From contig CAZOOK010000010.1 in assembly GCA_964581385.1 (NCBI GenBank), positions 62,001 through 126,000 on the forward strand: DNA of 64,000 bases, given 5' to 3'. The notes beneath the pieces are model-generated. The model made no database searches. It saw only the letters and a list, made by a program, of their open reading frames with translations, and had not been told where the DNA came from. The stretch comes from CAZOOK01 sp964581385 (GTDB lineage Bacteria > Pseudomonadota > Gammaproteobacteria > Nevskiales > Nevskiaceae). This document shows positions 36,319-45,115 of this stretch, in pieces; position 1 is the stretch's first letter, and each line of letters begins with the position of its first letter. The position numbers and the translations under genes are program-made.

Positions 36319-37317
36319 ATGGTTACACGTAAACTGTTTATGGCATTGACGCTGAGCTTAGGCTTGGGCGGTACTGCGCTACCGGTGCTGGCCGCACACA
36401 CGGATATTCCGGCGCCCCCGGGGCCTTGGAGTCCGGGCGATTACCCATCTTCGGGTCCGGGAGGGACGGAATATATCGGAATGACTGGTTTAGACGGCCA
36501 GAAAGGGAATACACGCGAATACAAGGTGCATGTGCCGAAAAGCTATCGCGCCGGCGTTCCCATGCCGATCCTGTTCTGCCTCCCCGGCGTTCTGGAAACC
36601 ACGACGATGTTCTGCGTCGATGGTAGCAACACCAGCGGCCCCGGTCCCAACGGTGACACCGGTGGTTTCATTACGCAGTCGGAGAATAATGGCTTCATCC
36701 TCGTGCAGGCTCAGGGCCACAACGATTCCTGGAATGCCGGTTTGTGCTGTTCTGGGGCCAGGCTCGACGACGTCGGGTTCATACGTGCAGTTCTGGCGGA
36801 AGTGGAAACCCATCTGAACGTCGATGCGAAGCGCGTCTACGCGGCTGGCTTTTCCAACGGCGGTTTCATGTCCGAACGGCTTGCCTGCGATGCGTCAGAT
36901 GTCTTCGCTGCCATTGTTGACGGCTCCGGCGGTATTGTGACTTCCTGCAAGCCGCAGAAGCACGTTGCTGTGCTTGAATTCCACGGCAACAAGGATCGCA
37001 TTGTTCCATACGCACTGTTCAAGTCGACCAGTAAAGAATGGGTGAAATTCAACGGTTGCAATTCGACGACGACGCCGGCGAGCTTCCCCAACAGTGGCGG
37101 CGATACCACTTGCGAGACGTATACGGGTTGCCCGGCTGACGGGACGATCACCGCCTGCACGATCGATGGCGGCGGTCACTGCTGGTACGGCAGCCCGAGC
37201 TGCGGTACCGGTTTCGGCCCGCTCGCTGCAAAGATTGCGCTTCTCGGTTCCAGCAATAGCAATTTTACGGTTGAGAGCGACGATATGTGGCCGTTCCTCA
37301 GCAAATACCATCGGTAG
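36319..37317 (+). CDS. PHB depolymerase-like (LpqC-type) secreted esterase
   Basis: The start at 36319 follows GGAGG at nine bases. The 332-residue product has a signal peptide ending VLA and an alpha/beta-hydrolase of the PHB-depolymerase/LpqC type. Ser lies in GFSNGGFM (G-x-S-x-G), Asp in HGNKDRIVP, and His in DGGGHCWYG. WNAGLCCSGARLDD is a signature of the group. Many cysteines suggest disulfides outside the cytoplasm. It probably cleaves ester bonds of polyester or feruloylated polysaccharide. It ends at a strong terminator. Confidence 0.85.
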   Translation: MVTRKLFMALTLSLGLGGTALPVLAAHTDIPAPPGPWSPGDYPSSGPGGTEYIGMTGLDGQKGNTREYKVHVPKSYRAGVPMPILFCLPGVLETTTMFCVDGSNTSGPGPNGDTGGFITQSENNGFILVQAQGHNDSWNAGLCCSGARLDDVGFIRAVLAEVETHLNVDAKRVYAAGFSNGGFMSERLACDASDVFAAIVDGSGGIVTSCKPQKHVAVLEFHGNKDRIVPYALFKSTSKEWVKFNGCNSTTTPASFPNSGGDTTCETYTGCPADGTITACTIDGGGHCWYGSPSCGTGFGPLAAKIALLGSSNSNFTVESDDMWPFLSKYHR

Positions 37318-37401
37318 CTATAGTTTTGGAGTGGGCACAAGTTTTGAGGGTCCATTCTCAGATGTGGCAGGTAGTAAGTTGTTGGCTTCTCCACTGAAAC
37401 T

Positions 37402-37427
37402 GGGGCGCCGTAAGGCGCCCCCTTTTT
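37402..37427 (+). terminator. Rho-independent terminator of the esterase gene
   Basis: A perfect GGGGCGCC/GGCGCCCC stem with a GTAA loop is followed by CTTTTT, 85 bases past the esterase stop. Confidence 0.9.
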
Positions 37428-37526
37428 GTGCTTCAAGTTCCTCGCACGAGCAACATCTATCAGGCTCGACCGTCTGTGCTGCGGAAGGGAAAGACACCGA
37501 TGTTGCCTGTACCTGCTATGCCGGAG

Positions 37527-38216
37527 TCATTGGGGCGATAGGTCGCGACCGGTGCGTCCATACCCATTGCCAAACAATACTTCGATAGGAATCCCGATCC
37601 AGTTCTTTAGAAGAGCCCTAAGATCGTTTTCGTTCTTTAATTGGTGATCCGGAATGGTGAGCAGTGACCACAATATTCTGAGCACCATGTGTGTAACTTC
37701 GCGGAGATTTTCCCGGCTGGCCTTATCCCTGTTCTCGATGCCTAGAATTCGTGCTAAGTCCTTGGTAGCCCGTTTCAGAGATGCGGGTGAAAAGACCCTG
37801 TCCACATCTTGTTTCTGCGGAGTGACGCCAAAAAAAATCGCGGCGAGCAGTTGATCTTTGGGGATCTCCCGATACAGAAAAATCACGGATTCCACCGCGC
37901 GCTCGGCAGGTGTGTTAAACCTTTCGGCCCGCTTATAAAGTCTGGAAATGGTGCTGTCGTTCGCCGAAGTGATCGCGCTATAAATAAGCGCTTCGACACT
38001 ATCAAAGTAACGGTAAAAGGTTGGACGCGTGATTCCCACTTCGCGGGAAATATTGCTGACGTTGAGCGCGCCGACGCCAGAGCGTTTAACGGACCGCTCG
38101 ATGACTTTATGCAGTCGCTCCCGCGCGTCGAAATCGGATTTTGGCGGAAACCCATTCCAAGCCTTGTTTCTCATGCAGGTAAGGTCAAAAAGGACGACGG
38201 AGCGGAGTCGATGCAC
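37527..38216 (-). CDS. TetR-family transcriptional regulator
   Basis: The 229-residue protein has a TetR helix-turn-helix (LNVSNISREVGITRPTFYRYF) at about residues 51-71. The ligand domain contains QLLAAIFFGVTPQ and LRILWSLLTIPDHQ. The start at 38216 is supported by GGGAGA eight bases upstream. The gene converges with the esterase gene. Direct and inverted GTTACACC-type repeats upstream (38481-38536) and the operator at 36052 share a half-site and are candidate targets. Confidence 0.87.
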   Translation of the reverse strand: MHRLRSVVLFDLTCMRNKAWNGFPPKSDFDARERLHKVIERSVKRSGVGALNVSNISREVGITRPTFYRYFDSVEALIYSAITSANDSTISRLYKRAERFNTPAERAVESVIFLYREIPKDQLLAAIFFGVTPQKQDVDRVFSPASLKRATKDLARILGIENRDKASRENLREVTHMVLRILWSLLTIPDHQLKNENDLRALLKNWIGIPIEVLFGNGYGRTGRDLSPQ

Positions 38217-38327
38217 ACTCTCCCATTGTCAAATCAACGCTAAACGAATTTTACCCTTTTGTGGCAATGGGTTCCATAACGACACAGGTTGGTTGCTGAA
38301 TGCTGGACGATTTGAGCGATCCTCATA

Positions 38328-38340
38328 TTCACTCAGTGAA
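38328..38340. promoter_or_regulatory. Short palindrome TTCACTcAGTGAA
   Basis: Perfect six-base arms about one central base, about 110 bases upstream of the tetR gene. Its size is typical of a TetR-like half-site pair; no binding protein can be assigned. Confidence 0.35.
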
Positions 38341-38480
38341 AGGGGATCAACCAGCAGGTCCACATCATTTTTTGCTGTGAATCAGATCGACGTGCGTCCC
38401 TGGGCGGTTGCTTGTCTCAGAGAGCACCGCAACCGTCGGGGGTGTACAAACCGATTGATCGGAAGAGCCCGGACGCTTGT

Positions 38481-38536
38481 GGGTGTAACTTTTTCCGGTT
38501 TGGTCTCGGAGCCCCGAGTTATACCCAGTTACACCC
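38481..38536. promoter_or_regulatory. GTTACACC repeat cluster upstream of tetR
   Basis: GGGTGTAACT (38481) is followed by two head-to-tail copies AGTTATACCC and AGTTACACCC (38517-38536) in the opposite orientation. The core matches the arms of the 36052-36075 operator, consistent with a binding-site array for the neighbouring TetR protein. Confidence 0.45.
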
Positions 38537-38580
38537 GGCTGTCAATGGACGAAATTAGACCTTCGCGGACGATCAGACAT

Positions 38581-38607
38581 AAAAAAAACCCGCATTTACG
38601 CGGGTTT
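38581..38607 (-). terminator. Rho-independent terminator after tRNA-Leu
   Basis: On the minus strand AACCCGC pairs with GCGGGTT and is followed by a run of T. It lies 45 bases beyond the tRNA 3' end. Confidence 0.88.
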
Positions 38608-38651
38608 ATGTACAAATTCCGGATGACTTAGGACCATCTCGGACTACTCAC

Positions 38652-38736
38652 TGGTGCCGACGGGGAGACTCGAACTCCCACGACTTTCGCCGCTACCACC
38701 TCAAGGTAGTGCGTCTACCAATTCCGCCACGTCGGC
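38652..38736 (-). tRNA. tRNA-Leu (anticodon GAG)
   Basis: An 85-base class II tRNA with an encoded CCA. The acceptor stem GCCGACG/CGTCGGC, anticodon stem CTACC/GGTAG around TTGAGGT (anticodon GAG), a long variable arm, and TTCGAGT in the T loop are all visible. Placement after secG matches the usual gammaproteobacterial secG-tRNA-Leu order. Confidence 0.95.
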
Positions 38737-38802
38737 ATTGTTCACGTACAGGAACTTAATTGTAACGCCAGCTTCAATCAGCAGCGAACATGAATCTCGA
38801 AG

Positions 38803-39213
38803 CTACTCTGGAACCTTGACCGGGGCTGGAACCGGCTTGGATGGCTGCTCCGGCGGCACCACCACTGATGCAGGTGCGGCGGCTGGCGCCGGCTGCTGCG
38901 TTATTGGAACAGTTGCCGTCGAGGACGGGGCGGCGGCCGGAGCAGGCACCACAACGCGATCCACCACACTGCCGCCCGTAGTACGCCCGTGCAGGATATA
39001 GCCGAGCGCAAGGCTGACGATAAAAAATACCGCCGCGAGCCAGCCCGTCGTGCGGCTCAGGAAGTTCGCCGAACCGCGCGAACCGAACACGGTGCCGGAG
39101 GCGCCGCTGCCGAATGCGGCGCCGGCATCGGCACCCTTGCCCTGCTGCAGCAGGATAAGGCCGATCAGCGAGACTGCCACGAGCACCTGAACAATGACGA
39201 GAATCGTATACAT
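38803..39213 (-). CDS. secG: SecG, protein translocase subunit
   Basis: The 136-residue product has the two SecG membrane helices (residues 3-22 and 56-75) joined by the Gly-rich loop (GKGADAGAAFGSGASGTVFG). It supports SecYE-mediated export. Beyond residue 85 it has an unusually long Pro/Ala/Val-rich tail (APAAAPSSTATVP). It is located between tpiA and the tRNA, as in many gammaproteobacteria. Confidence 0.92.
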   Translation of the reverse strand: MYTILVIVQVLVAVSLIGLILLQQGKGADAGAAFGSGASGTVFGSRGSANFLSRTTGWLAAVFFIVSLALGYILHGRTTGGSVVDRVVVPAPAAAPSSTATVPITQQPAPAAAPASVVVPPEQPSKPVPAPVKVPE

Positions 39214-39258
39214 CCTGAATTGCCTGTCTGTTGACGCCAGCCGATGCCGAGACGCGCA

Positions 39259-40035
39259 TCAGCTTCGCGATTTGTTTGCCGCCGCTGTGGCGATGGCGAG
39301 AAAGTCCGCTGCCCTCAGCGAAGCCCCGCCGATGAGGCCGCCATCGACATCTTCTCCGGCGAACAGAGTGGCGGCGTTATCCGCCTTCACACTGCCGCCG
39401 TAGAGTATGCGCACGGAGTCGGCAAGTTTAGCATCGCGCGCGGCGATCTGCCCACGCAGCAAAGCGTGTGCATCCTGCGCCTGCTGTGGCGAGGCGGTCT
39501 GACCGGTACCGATCGCCCAAACCGGTTCGTAGGCAACGACCATATCCCTGAGCTGCGACAGCTCGACCGTATCGAGAACTGTGCCCAGCTGCGTTTTCAG
39601 CACTTTTTCGGTCGCGCCTTCGTTGCGCTCGGCCAATGTTTCACCGACACAGACGATGGGTCTTAGGCCTGCCGCAGTGGCCGCACGGGTTTTTTGCGCG
39701 ACCATCTGGCTGGTCTCACCAAACAAGCTGCGCCGCTCGGAGTGACCGACGATCACATAGCGGCAACCGACGTCGGCCAGCATGGTGCCGAGGATTTCGC
39801 CGGTGAACATGCCTTCCCGCTCATATTCGGCCAGATTCTGTGCGCCGAGTTGCAGCGCATTGCCGGCGATCAGCTGGGCAACGCTGTGCAGATAGACATG
39901 CGGCGGACAAACCAGCAGTTCGACATCGTGCAACGAAGCCGCACCGGCAACCACGTCGCGCACGAGCTGCGCGTTGCGCATGAGTGAACCATGCATTTTC
40001 CAGTTGCCGGCGACGAGTGGCGTGCGGGAGCTCAT
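39259..40035 (-). CDS. tpiA: Triosephosphate isomerase
   Basis: The 258-residue TIM barrel has VAGNWKMHGS (Lys11 region), IVGHSERR (catalytic His) and AYEPVWAIGTG (catalytic Glu). It interconverts dihydroxyacetone phosphate and glyceraldehyde 3-phosphate. It lies 45 bases before secG, in the glmM-tpiA-secG order. Confidence 0.96.
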   Translation of the reverse strand: MSSRTPLVAGNWKMHGSLMRNAQLVRDVVAGAASLHDVELLVCPPHVYLHSVAQLIAGNALQLGAQNLAEYEREGMFTGEILGTMLADVGCRYVIVGHSERRSLFGETSQMVAQKTRAATAAGLRPIVCVGETLAERNEGATEKVLKTQLGTVLDTVELSQLRDMVVAYEPVWAIGTGQTASPQQAQDAHALLRGQIAARDAKLADSVRILYGGSVKADNAATLFAGEDVDGGLIGGASLRAADFLAIATAAANKSRS

Positions 40036-40113
40036 ATCGTTCTTTGGTTACGTATGGTTGTGAATATTAGTCTGAACCGGATTAGGCCTGATCCAAGTGA
40101 GCGTTAACAGGCC

Positions 40114-41454
40114 CTAGGCAGCGCAGGCCCGGACTTCACCGGCGAGGCGTTCGGCAGCTGAATGCGCCAGGGTCGCGTCGTCTGCCTCGACCATGACACG
40201 AACCAGCGGCTCGGTTCCGGAAGGGCGCAGCAAAACGCGACCGCGCCCCGATAACTCGCGCTCGACACGCTGTGCCGCCTCAACAAGCTCCGGTCGCCCG
40301 GCCACGGTCTTCGGCGCTCCGCTGACCTGGACGTTGATCAGCACCTGAGGGAATTTTTTCATACCCGCGATGAGTTGCGAAAGCGGTTGAGCCTCCACGA
40401 GCATCGCATCAAGCACTTGCAGAGCCGTCACCAATCCGTCGCCGGTGGTGGCGCGGTCCAGGCAGAGGGTATGTCCGGACGTTTCGCCGCCGATGATGCC
40501 GCCCTTGCGCCGCAGCAGTTCCAGGACATAGCGATCGCCAACATTGGCGCGCTCGAATTCGATGCCGAGCGCTTTCATCGACAGTTCGAGCCCGTAGTTG
40601 CTCATCAACGTACCGACGACTGGGCCGCGCAGCCGGCCGGTGCGCAAGCGGTGGCGTGCGATCACATACAGGATTTCATCGCCATCAACCATGGTGCCGT
40701 CGGCAGTCACCATCAGACAGCGGTCGCCATCGCCATCCAGTGCGATGCCCAGATCGGCCTTGCGCTCGATCACAGTTTTCCGCAAAGCCTCCAGATGAGT
40801 CGAGCCACATCCGCGATTGATATTGAAGCCATCCGGGTGATCGCCGATCGCAACGACATCGGCCCCGAGCTCGTTGAAAACCGCCGGACCGACCCGATAG
40901 GCTGCACCATTGGCGCAATCGATGGCGATACGCAATCCCTTCAGCGATGCACCGCCGAAACTGCCCTTGCAGAATTCGATGTAGCGGCCCGGCGCATCAT
41001 CGACGCGGCGCGCGCGCCCCATCTGTTCCGCCGGCACGCAGACCAGCGGCTGCTCAAGCTGTGCTTCGATCTGCGCTTCAACCGCGTCATCCAGCTTGTC
41101 GCCGTCGGCGGAAAAGAATTTGAACCCGTTGTCGTAGTGAGGATTGTGGGACGCCGAGATGACAATGCCCGCTTGCGCGCGCAGCGCACGCGTCAGATAG
41201 GCGACGGCTGGGGTCGGCAGAGGCCCCAACAGAATCGCTTCCACGCCCGCCGCGGCCAGACCGGCTTCGATGGCCGATTCGAACAGATAGCCGGAACGTC
41301 TCGTGTCCTTGCCGATGAGAACGCGCGTGCCAGGTGCCTTCGCCAGCACGCACCCGACCGCCCAGCCCAGCTTGAGCGCGAATTCGGGCGCCATTGGCGG
41401 TTCCCCGACGCGACCGCGGATGCCGTCCGTACCGAAGTAACGACGACTGTTCAT
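40114..41454 (-). CDS. glmM: Phosphoglucosamine mutase
   Basis: The 446-residue enzyme of the alpha-D-phosphohexomutase family has the phosphoserine loop ISASHNPHYDNG, the metal loop DGDGDRC and the GETSGH sugar loop. It converts glucosamine 6-phosphate to glucosamine 1-phosphate for peptidoglycan and lipid A. Its start overlaps the folP stop (ATGA). Confidence 0.96.
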   Translation of the reverse strand: MNSRRYFGTDGIRGRVGEPPMAPEFALKLGWAVGCVLAKAPGTRVLIGKDTRRSGYLFESAIEAGLAAAGVEAILLGPLPTPAVAYLTRALRAQAGIVISASHNPHYDNGFKFFSADGDKLDDAVEAQIEAQLEQPLVCVPAEQMGRARRVDDAPGRYIEFCKGSFGGASLKGLRIAIDCANGAAYRVGPAVFNELGADVVAIGDHPDGFNINRGCGSTHLEALRKTVIERKADLGIALDGDGDRCLMVTADGTMVDGDEILYVIARHRLRTGRLRGPVVGTLMSNYGLELSMKALGIEFERANVGDRYVLELLRRKGGIIGGETSGHTLCLDRATTGDGLVTALQVLDAMLVEAQPLSQLIAGMKKFPQVLINVQVSGAPKTVAGRPELVEAAQRVERELSGRGRVLLRPSGTEPLVRVMVEADDATLAHSAAERLAGEVRACAA

Positions 41455-42359
41455 TGTTGATCTCCCTGTCCGGTTTCATTCGCGATCGGGCCAGCCGACG
41501 GCGAAGAAAAAGCTTTGATAGTGGCGCGCTCCCGTGCTTGCAGCGCAGCGGCGGCGAAGCGTACTGCCTCAACGGTCGCGCGTACATCATGCGTACGAAT
41601 CATCGACGCCCCGAGCCATGTCGCAAGTGCGGCAGCGGAAAGGCCGGCATTGAGCCGCTGATCCAGCGGCAGGTCAAGCAGTTTACCCAGCATGGATTTT
41701 CGCGAAACACCGACCACCACCGGTAGATTCAGTGCCGCCAGTGCGTCCAACCCGCCGAAAAGCTCGAGATTGTGGTCGAGTGTCTTGCCGAAACCGAAGC
41801 CCGGATCGATCAGCAGCCGATGGCGTTCGATGCCCGACGCCTCGCAGGCCTCGACACGTGCGGCGAGAAAAGCGCGCACATCGTCGACGACATCGCGATA
41901 CTGCGGTCGAACCTGCATAGAACGCGGTTCACCCTGCATGTGCATCAGGATGGCGGCGGCACCGGTGTCGCGCACGGCGTCGATGGCGCCCGGCGCTCGC
42001 AGAGCGAAAACGTCGTTGACGATTTCAGCGCCTGCAGCGCAGGCGGCACGCATCATCGCCGGCTTCATGGTGTCGATCGAAATCACGCAATCAAGCTCGC
42101 GCCGGATGCGATCGATCACGGGAATAACGCGATCGAGCTCCTCTTGCTCACCGACTGCTTGCGCTCCCGGCCGAGTCGATTCGCCACCCACGTCGATTAC
42201 CGCAGCGCCCTCCGCGATCATCGCGGCCGCGCGCCTTAACGCGGAATCGGCATCTCGATAGCGGCCGCCATCGGAAAACGAATCGGGAGTGACATTGAGG
42301 ATGCCCATCACGACCGGACGGGTCAGATCAAGCGCGTGTCTGGCCAGTTGCAAAGGCAT
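41451..42359 (-). CDS. folP: Dihydropteroate synthase
   Basis: The start at ATG 42359 places 17 residues before MGILNVTPDSFSDGG, as in E. coli. The frame extends to a GTG at 42401 that is a poor candidate. The 302-residue TIM barrel contains DVGGESTRPGA and DPGFGFGKT. It condenses para-aminobenzoate with dihydropterin diphosphate in folate synthesis and is the target of sulfonamides. A C-terminal tail of about 20 residues is extra. Confidence 0.95.
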   Translation of the reverse strand: MPLQLARHALDLTRPVVMGILNVTPDSFSDGGRYRDADSALRRAAAMIAEGAAVIDVGGESTRPGAQAVGEQEELDRVIPVIDRIRRELDCVISIDTMKPAMMRAACAAGAEIVNDVFALRAPGAIDAVRDTGAAAILMHMQGEPRSMQVRPQYRDVVDDVRAFLAARVEACEASGIERHRLLIDPGFGFGKTLDHNLELFGGLDALAALNLPVVVGVSRKSMLGKLLDLPLDQRLNAGLSAAALATWLGASMIRTHDVRATVEAVRFAAAALQARERATIKAFSSPSAGPIANETGQGDQQ

Positions 42360-42419
42360 TCGGGAACAGACCACCGCTGGCCGATCTACGCGGCACAGCA
42401 CTCCAGGGGAAACGATCGC

Positions 42420-44342
42420 TCAGATCTGGTTGGCGGGCTTTGGCGCGGTTGGAGACAGCACGCCACCGGACGATGAGCCACCGCGCGGCGGCGGCGCTGC
42501 CGGCTTGTTGCCGCCCCAGCTTTCCGGCACGCCCGGATCGCGACCCTGCATGATGCGTCGGATCTGTTCCGCATCAATGGTTTCGTACTTGATCAGCGCA
42601 TCGGCCATTGTGTGCAGCTTGTCGAGATTTTCGGTGAGGATCTGCTTGGCGCGCGCGTAGTCGTTATCGATGATGTCGCGGATTTCGCGGTCGATCGAAT
42701 AGGCGGTTTCGTCCGCCATGTTCTTATGCTGGGTGACGCTCTTGCCGAGGAACACTTCATCCTCGTCTTCCGAATACGCCAGCGGCCCGAGTTTGTCGGA
42801 CAAACCCCACTTGGTGACCATGTTGCGCGCGATTTCGGTGGCGCGCTCGATGTCGTTGGTCGCACCGGTCGTCACTTTTTCCGCTCCGAACACGATTTCT
42901 TCGGCGATACGGCCGCCGAACAATGTGCTGATGCGGCTGTTGAGTCGCTCCTTGCTGGTGCTGTAACGGTCGCCTTCCGGCAGGTATGAGGTCACGCCCA
43001 GCGCGCGGCCACGCGGGATGATCGTCACCTTGTAGACCGGGTCGTGATCCGGAACGACGACGCCGACGATCGCATGGCCGGCCTCGTGGTACGCGGTCAG
43101 CTTCTTTTCCTCTTCGCTCATCACCATCGAGCGGCGTTCGGCACCCATGATGATCTTGTCACGGGCACGTTCGAAATCCGATTGATCGACGAGCCGCTTG
43201 TTGGCGCGCGCTGCGAACAGCGCAGCCTCATTGACGAGGTTGGCCAGATCGGCACCCGAAAAGCCTGGCGTGGCGCGGGCCATGATCTCGGGCTTGACGT
43301 CATCGGCCAAGGGCACAGCGCGCATGTGTACACGGATAATCTGCTCGCGACCGCGCACATCCGGCAGCGGCACGACGACCTGGCGATCGAAACGGCCCGG
43401 ACGCAGCAGCGCTGGATCGAGCACGTCCGGACGGTTGGTCGCCGCAATGACGATGACGCCCTCGTTGCCTTCGAACCCGTCCATTTCGACCAGAAGCTGG
43501 TTCAGGGTCTGCTCGCGCTCGTCATGACCGCCGCCCAGACCGGCGCCGCGATGGCGTCCGACCGCATCGATTTCATCGATAAAAATGATGCAGGGTGCAT
43601 GCTTCTTCGCCTGCTCGAACATGTCGCGCACTCGCGAAGCACCGACGCCGACGAACATTTCGACGAAGTCGGAGCCGGAAATCGTGAAGAACGGCACGCC
43701 GGCTTCGCCGGCAATGGCCTTGGCCAGCAATGTCTTACCGGTACCGGGCGAACCGACCATCAGCACGCCACGCGGGATCTTGCCGCCAAGCTTCTGGAAC
43801 TTGCCGGGATCTTTCAGGAAATCGACCAGTTCGGACACTTCCTGCTTGGCTTCCTCGACACCCGCCACATCATTGAAGGTGATCTTGACCTGATCCGCGT
43901 TCAGCATGCGCGCGCGCGACTTGCCGAAGCTCATGGCCCCACGGCCGCCGGCTCCGCCCTGCATCTGACGCATGAAGTAAACCCAGACCGCGATCAGCAG
44001 CAGGATCGGGAAGGCATTGAACAGCAGTTGCAGCAGTAGCGGAGTTTCCTTGGGCAACTCCCCGTCGAACTTGACGTGGTTGTTGATCAAAGTGCCGATC
44101 ATCGCCGAATTGTCGGTTTCGGGGCTGATCGCTGTGAAATGCGAGCCGTTCTTGAGCTGGCCGCGAATATGCGACCCCTCAATCGTCACCGAATCGACGT
44201 TGCCTTGCTTGACCTGATCGTAGAATTCCGAATAGGCAAGCGGGGGCTGCGAGCCGGAATGGCCCGAAAAGCTCTGGAAGGCCATCATCAGAACAAACAG
44301 AATCAGGACCCAGACCACTAAATTCTTTGCGAGATCGTTCAA
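42420..44342 (-). CDS. ftsH: ATP-dependent zinc metalloprotease FtsH
   Basis: The 640-residue membrane AAA+ protease has two N-terminal helices (about 9-22 and 104-123), Walker A GSPGTGKT (197-204), Walker B IIFIDEID and a zinc motif HEAGH near residue 420. It degrades misfolded membrane proteins and regulators such as LpxC. The C terminus is Pro/Gly/Ser-rich. It lies between rlmE and folP, the usual order. Confidence 0.97.
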   Translation of the reverse strand: MNDLAKNLVVWVLILFVLMMAFQSFSGHSGSQPPLAYSEFYDQVKQGNVDSVTIEGSHIRGQLKNGSHFTAISPETDNSAMIGTLINNHVKFDGELPKETPLLLQLLFNAFPILLLIAVWVYFMRQMQGGAGGRGAMSFGKSRARMLNADQVKITFNDVAGVEEAKQEVSELVDFLKDPGKFQKLGGKIPRGVLMVGSPGTGKTLLAKAIAGEAGVPFFTISGSDFVEMFVGVGASRVRDMFEQAKKHAPCIIFIDEIDAVGRHRGAGLGGGHDEREQTLNQLLVEMDGFEGNEGVIVIAATNRPDVLDPALLRPGRFDRQVVVPLPDVRGREQIIRVHMRAVPLADDVKPEIMARATPGFSGADLANLVNEAALFAARANKRLVDQSDFERARDKIIMGAERRSMVMSEEEKKLTAYHEAGHAIVGVVVPDHDPVYKVTIIPRGRALGVTSYLPEGDRYSTSKERLNSRISTLFGGRIAEEIVFGAEKVTTGATNDIERATEIARNMVTKWGLSDKLGPLAYSEDEDEVFLGKSVTQHKNMADETAYSIDREIRDIIDNDYARAKQILTENLDKLHTMADALIKYETIDAEQIRRIMQGRDPGVPESWGGNKPAAPPPRGGSSSGGVLSPTAPKPANQI

Positions 44343-44375
44343 CTCTAGCTTCCTCTCAGCATCGCACCTTGGACC

Positions 44376-45005
44376 TTACAGCACCCGATGGTTTCGCGCC
44401 AGCAAATAGACCTCTCTGCTGCGGGACCGTGACGCTTTCGGCTTGCGTATCTGTACCGTGGCGAATGCCGGCCGAAGTTGTCGCACAAACGGTTCGAAAC
44501 CCTCACCTTGGAACAGCTTCACCAGCAACGTTCCGCCGGCTTTCAGGCGCTGTCTTGAAAATTCCACTGCCAATTCAGCGAGATACACCGAAGCGGCCTG
44601 ATCCGCCACATCGACTCCTGAAATGTTGGGGGCCATATCCGATAAAACAACATCGACTGAAGTCGCAGACACCTTAACCTCCAGCTGATGCAGGACCTCG
44701 GCCTCGCGGAAGTCTCCCTGAATGATTTCCACATCCTTTATCGGTTCGATCGGCAGAATATCCAGCGCCAGCAACCGGCCTTTGGACCCTAGCAGCGGAC
44801 GGACGTACTGCGACCAGCCGCCCGGCGCAGCCCCGAGATCGACGACCGTCATACCCGGCTTGAGGATATGGTCCCGCTCCTGGATTTCGCGGAGCTTGAA
44901 CACGGAGCGCGAGCGATAGCCAAGCTTGCGCGCCTCATGCACATAGGGATCGTTCTCGTGCTCGGCAAGCCAGCGGGCGGAACTGGGGGTGCGTTTTTTG
45001 CCCAT
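44376..45005 (-). CDS. rlmE: 23S rRNA (uridine-2'-O-)-methyltransferase RlmE (FtsJ)
   Basis: The 209-residue methyltransferase has the SAM motif VDLGAAPGGWSQY and the K-D-K-E tetrad region (RSVFKLREI, LSDMAPN, LLVKLFQGEGFE). It methylates U2552 of 23S rRNA. It starts only 18 bases past the large hairpin at 45023-45105. The ribosome site is not obvious. Confidence 0.95.
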   Translation of the reverse strand: MGKKRTPSSARWLAEHENDPYVHEARKLGYRSRSVFKLREIQERDHILKPGMTVVDLGAAPGGWSQYVRPLLGSKGRLLALDILPIEPIKDVEIIQGDFREAEVLHQLEVKVSATSVDVVLSDMAPNISGVDVADQAASVYLAELAVEFSRQRLKAGGTLLVKLFQGEGFEPFVRQLRPAFATVQIRKPKASRSRSREVYLLARNHRVL

Positions 45006-45022
45006 CTACAGCCGGGATTCGA

Positions 45023-45105
45023 GCCGGGACTCGGGACTCGGTACTCGGGACTCGTGAAAAGCCGGCTCTTCCCCGAGTCCCGAGTACCGAGTCCCGAGTA
45101 CCGGC
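45023..45105. repeat. Long hairpin made of GGGACTCGG repeats between greA and rlmE
   Basis: Two 32-base arms (45023-45054 and 45074-45105) match in 31 of 32 positions when one is reversed and complemented, with a 19-base loop. Each arm consists of GGGACTCGG/GTACTCGG units. No T run follows, so it is not a classic terminator. Related units occur at the carA 3' end (48817-48836). Confidence 0.85.
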
Positions 45106-45115
45106 TGTACCGGCT

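Larger units (their letters stand above)
38217..38651. other. Intergenic region between tetR and the tRNA-Leu gene
   Basis: About 430 bases hold no gene. They contain a palindrome TTCACTcAGTGAA at 38328-38340, GGGTGTAACT at 38481-38490, the tandem AGTTATACCC/AGTTACACCC at 38517-38536, and the tRNA terminator at 38581. Confidence 0.5.

Noticed and set aside
43044..44039. 331-codon plus-strand frame
   Set aside because: Antisense shadow of ftsH.
45023..45105. Possible CRISPR or terminator
   Set aside because: Only two arms in inverted orientation, no spacers and no T tract.
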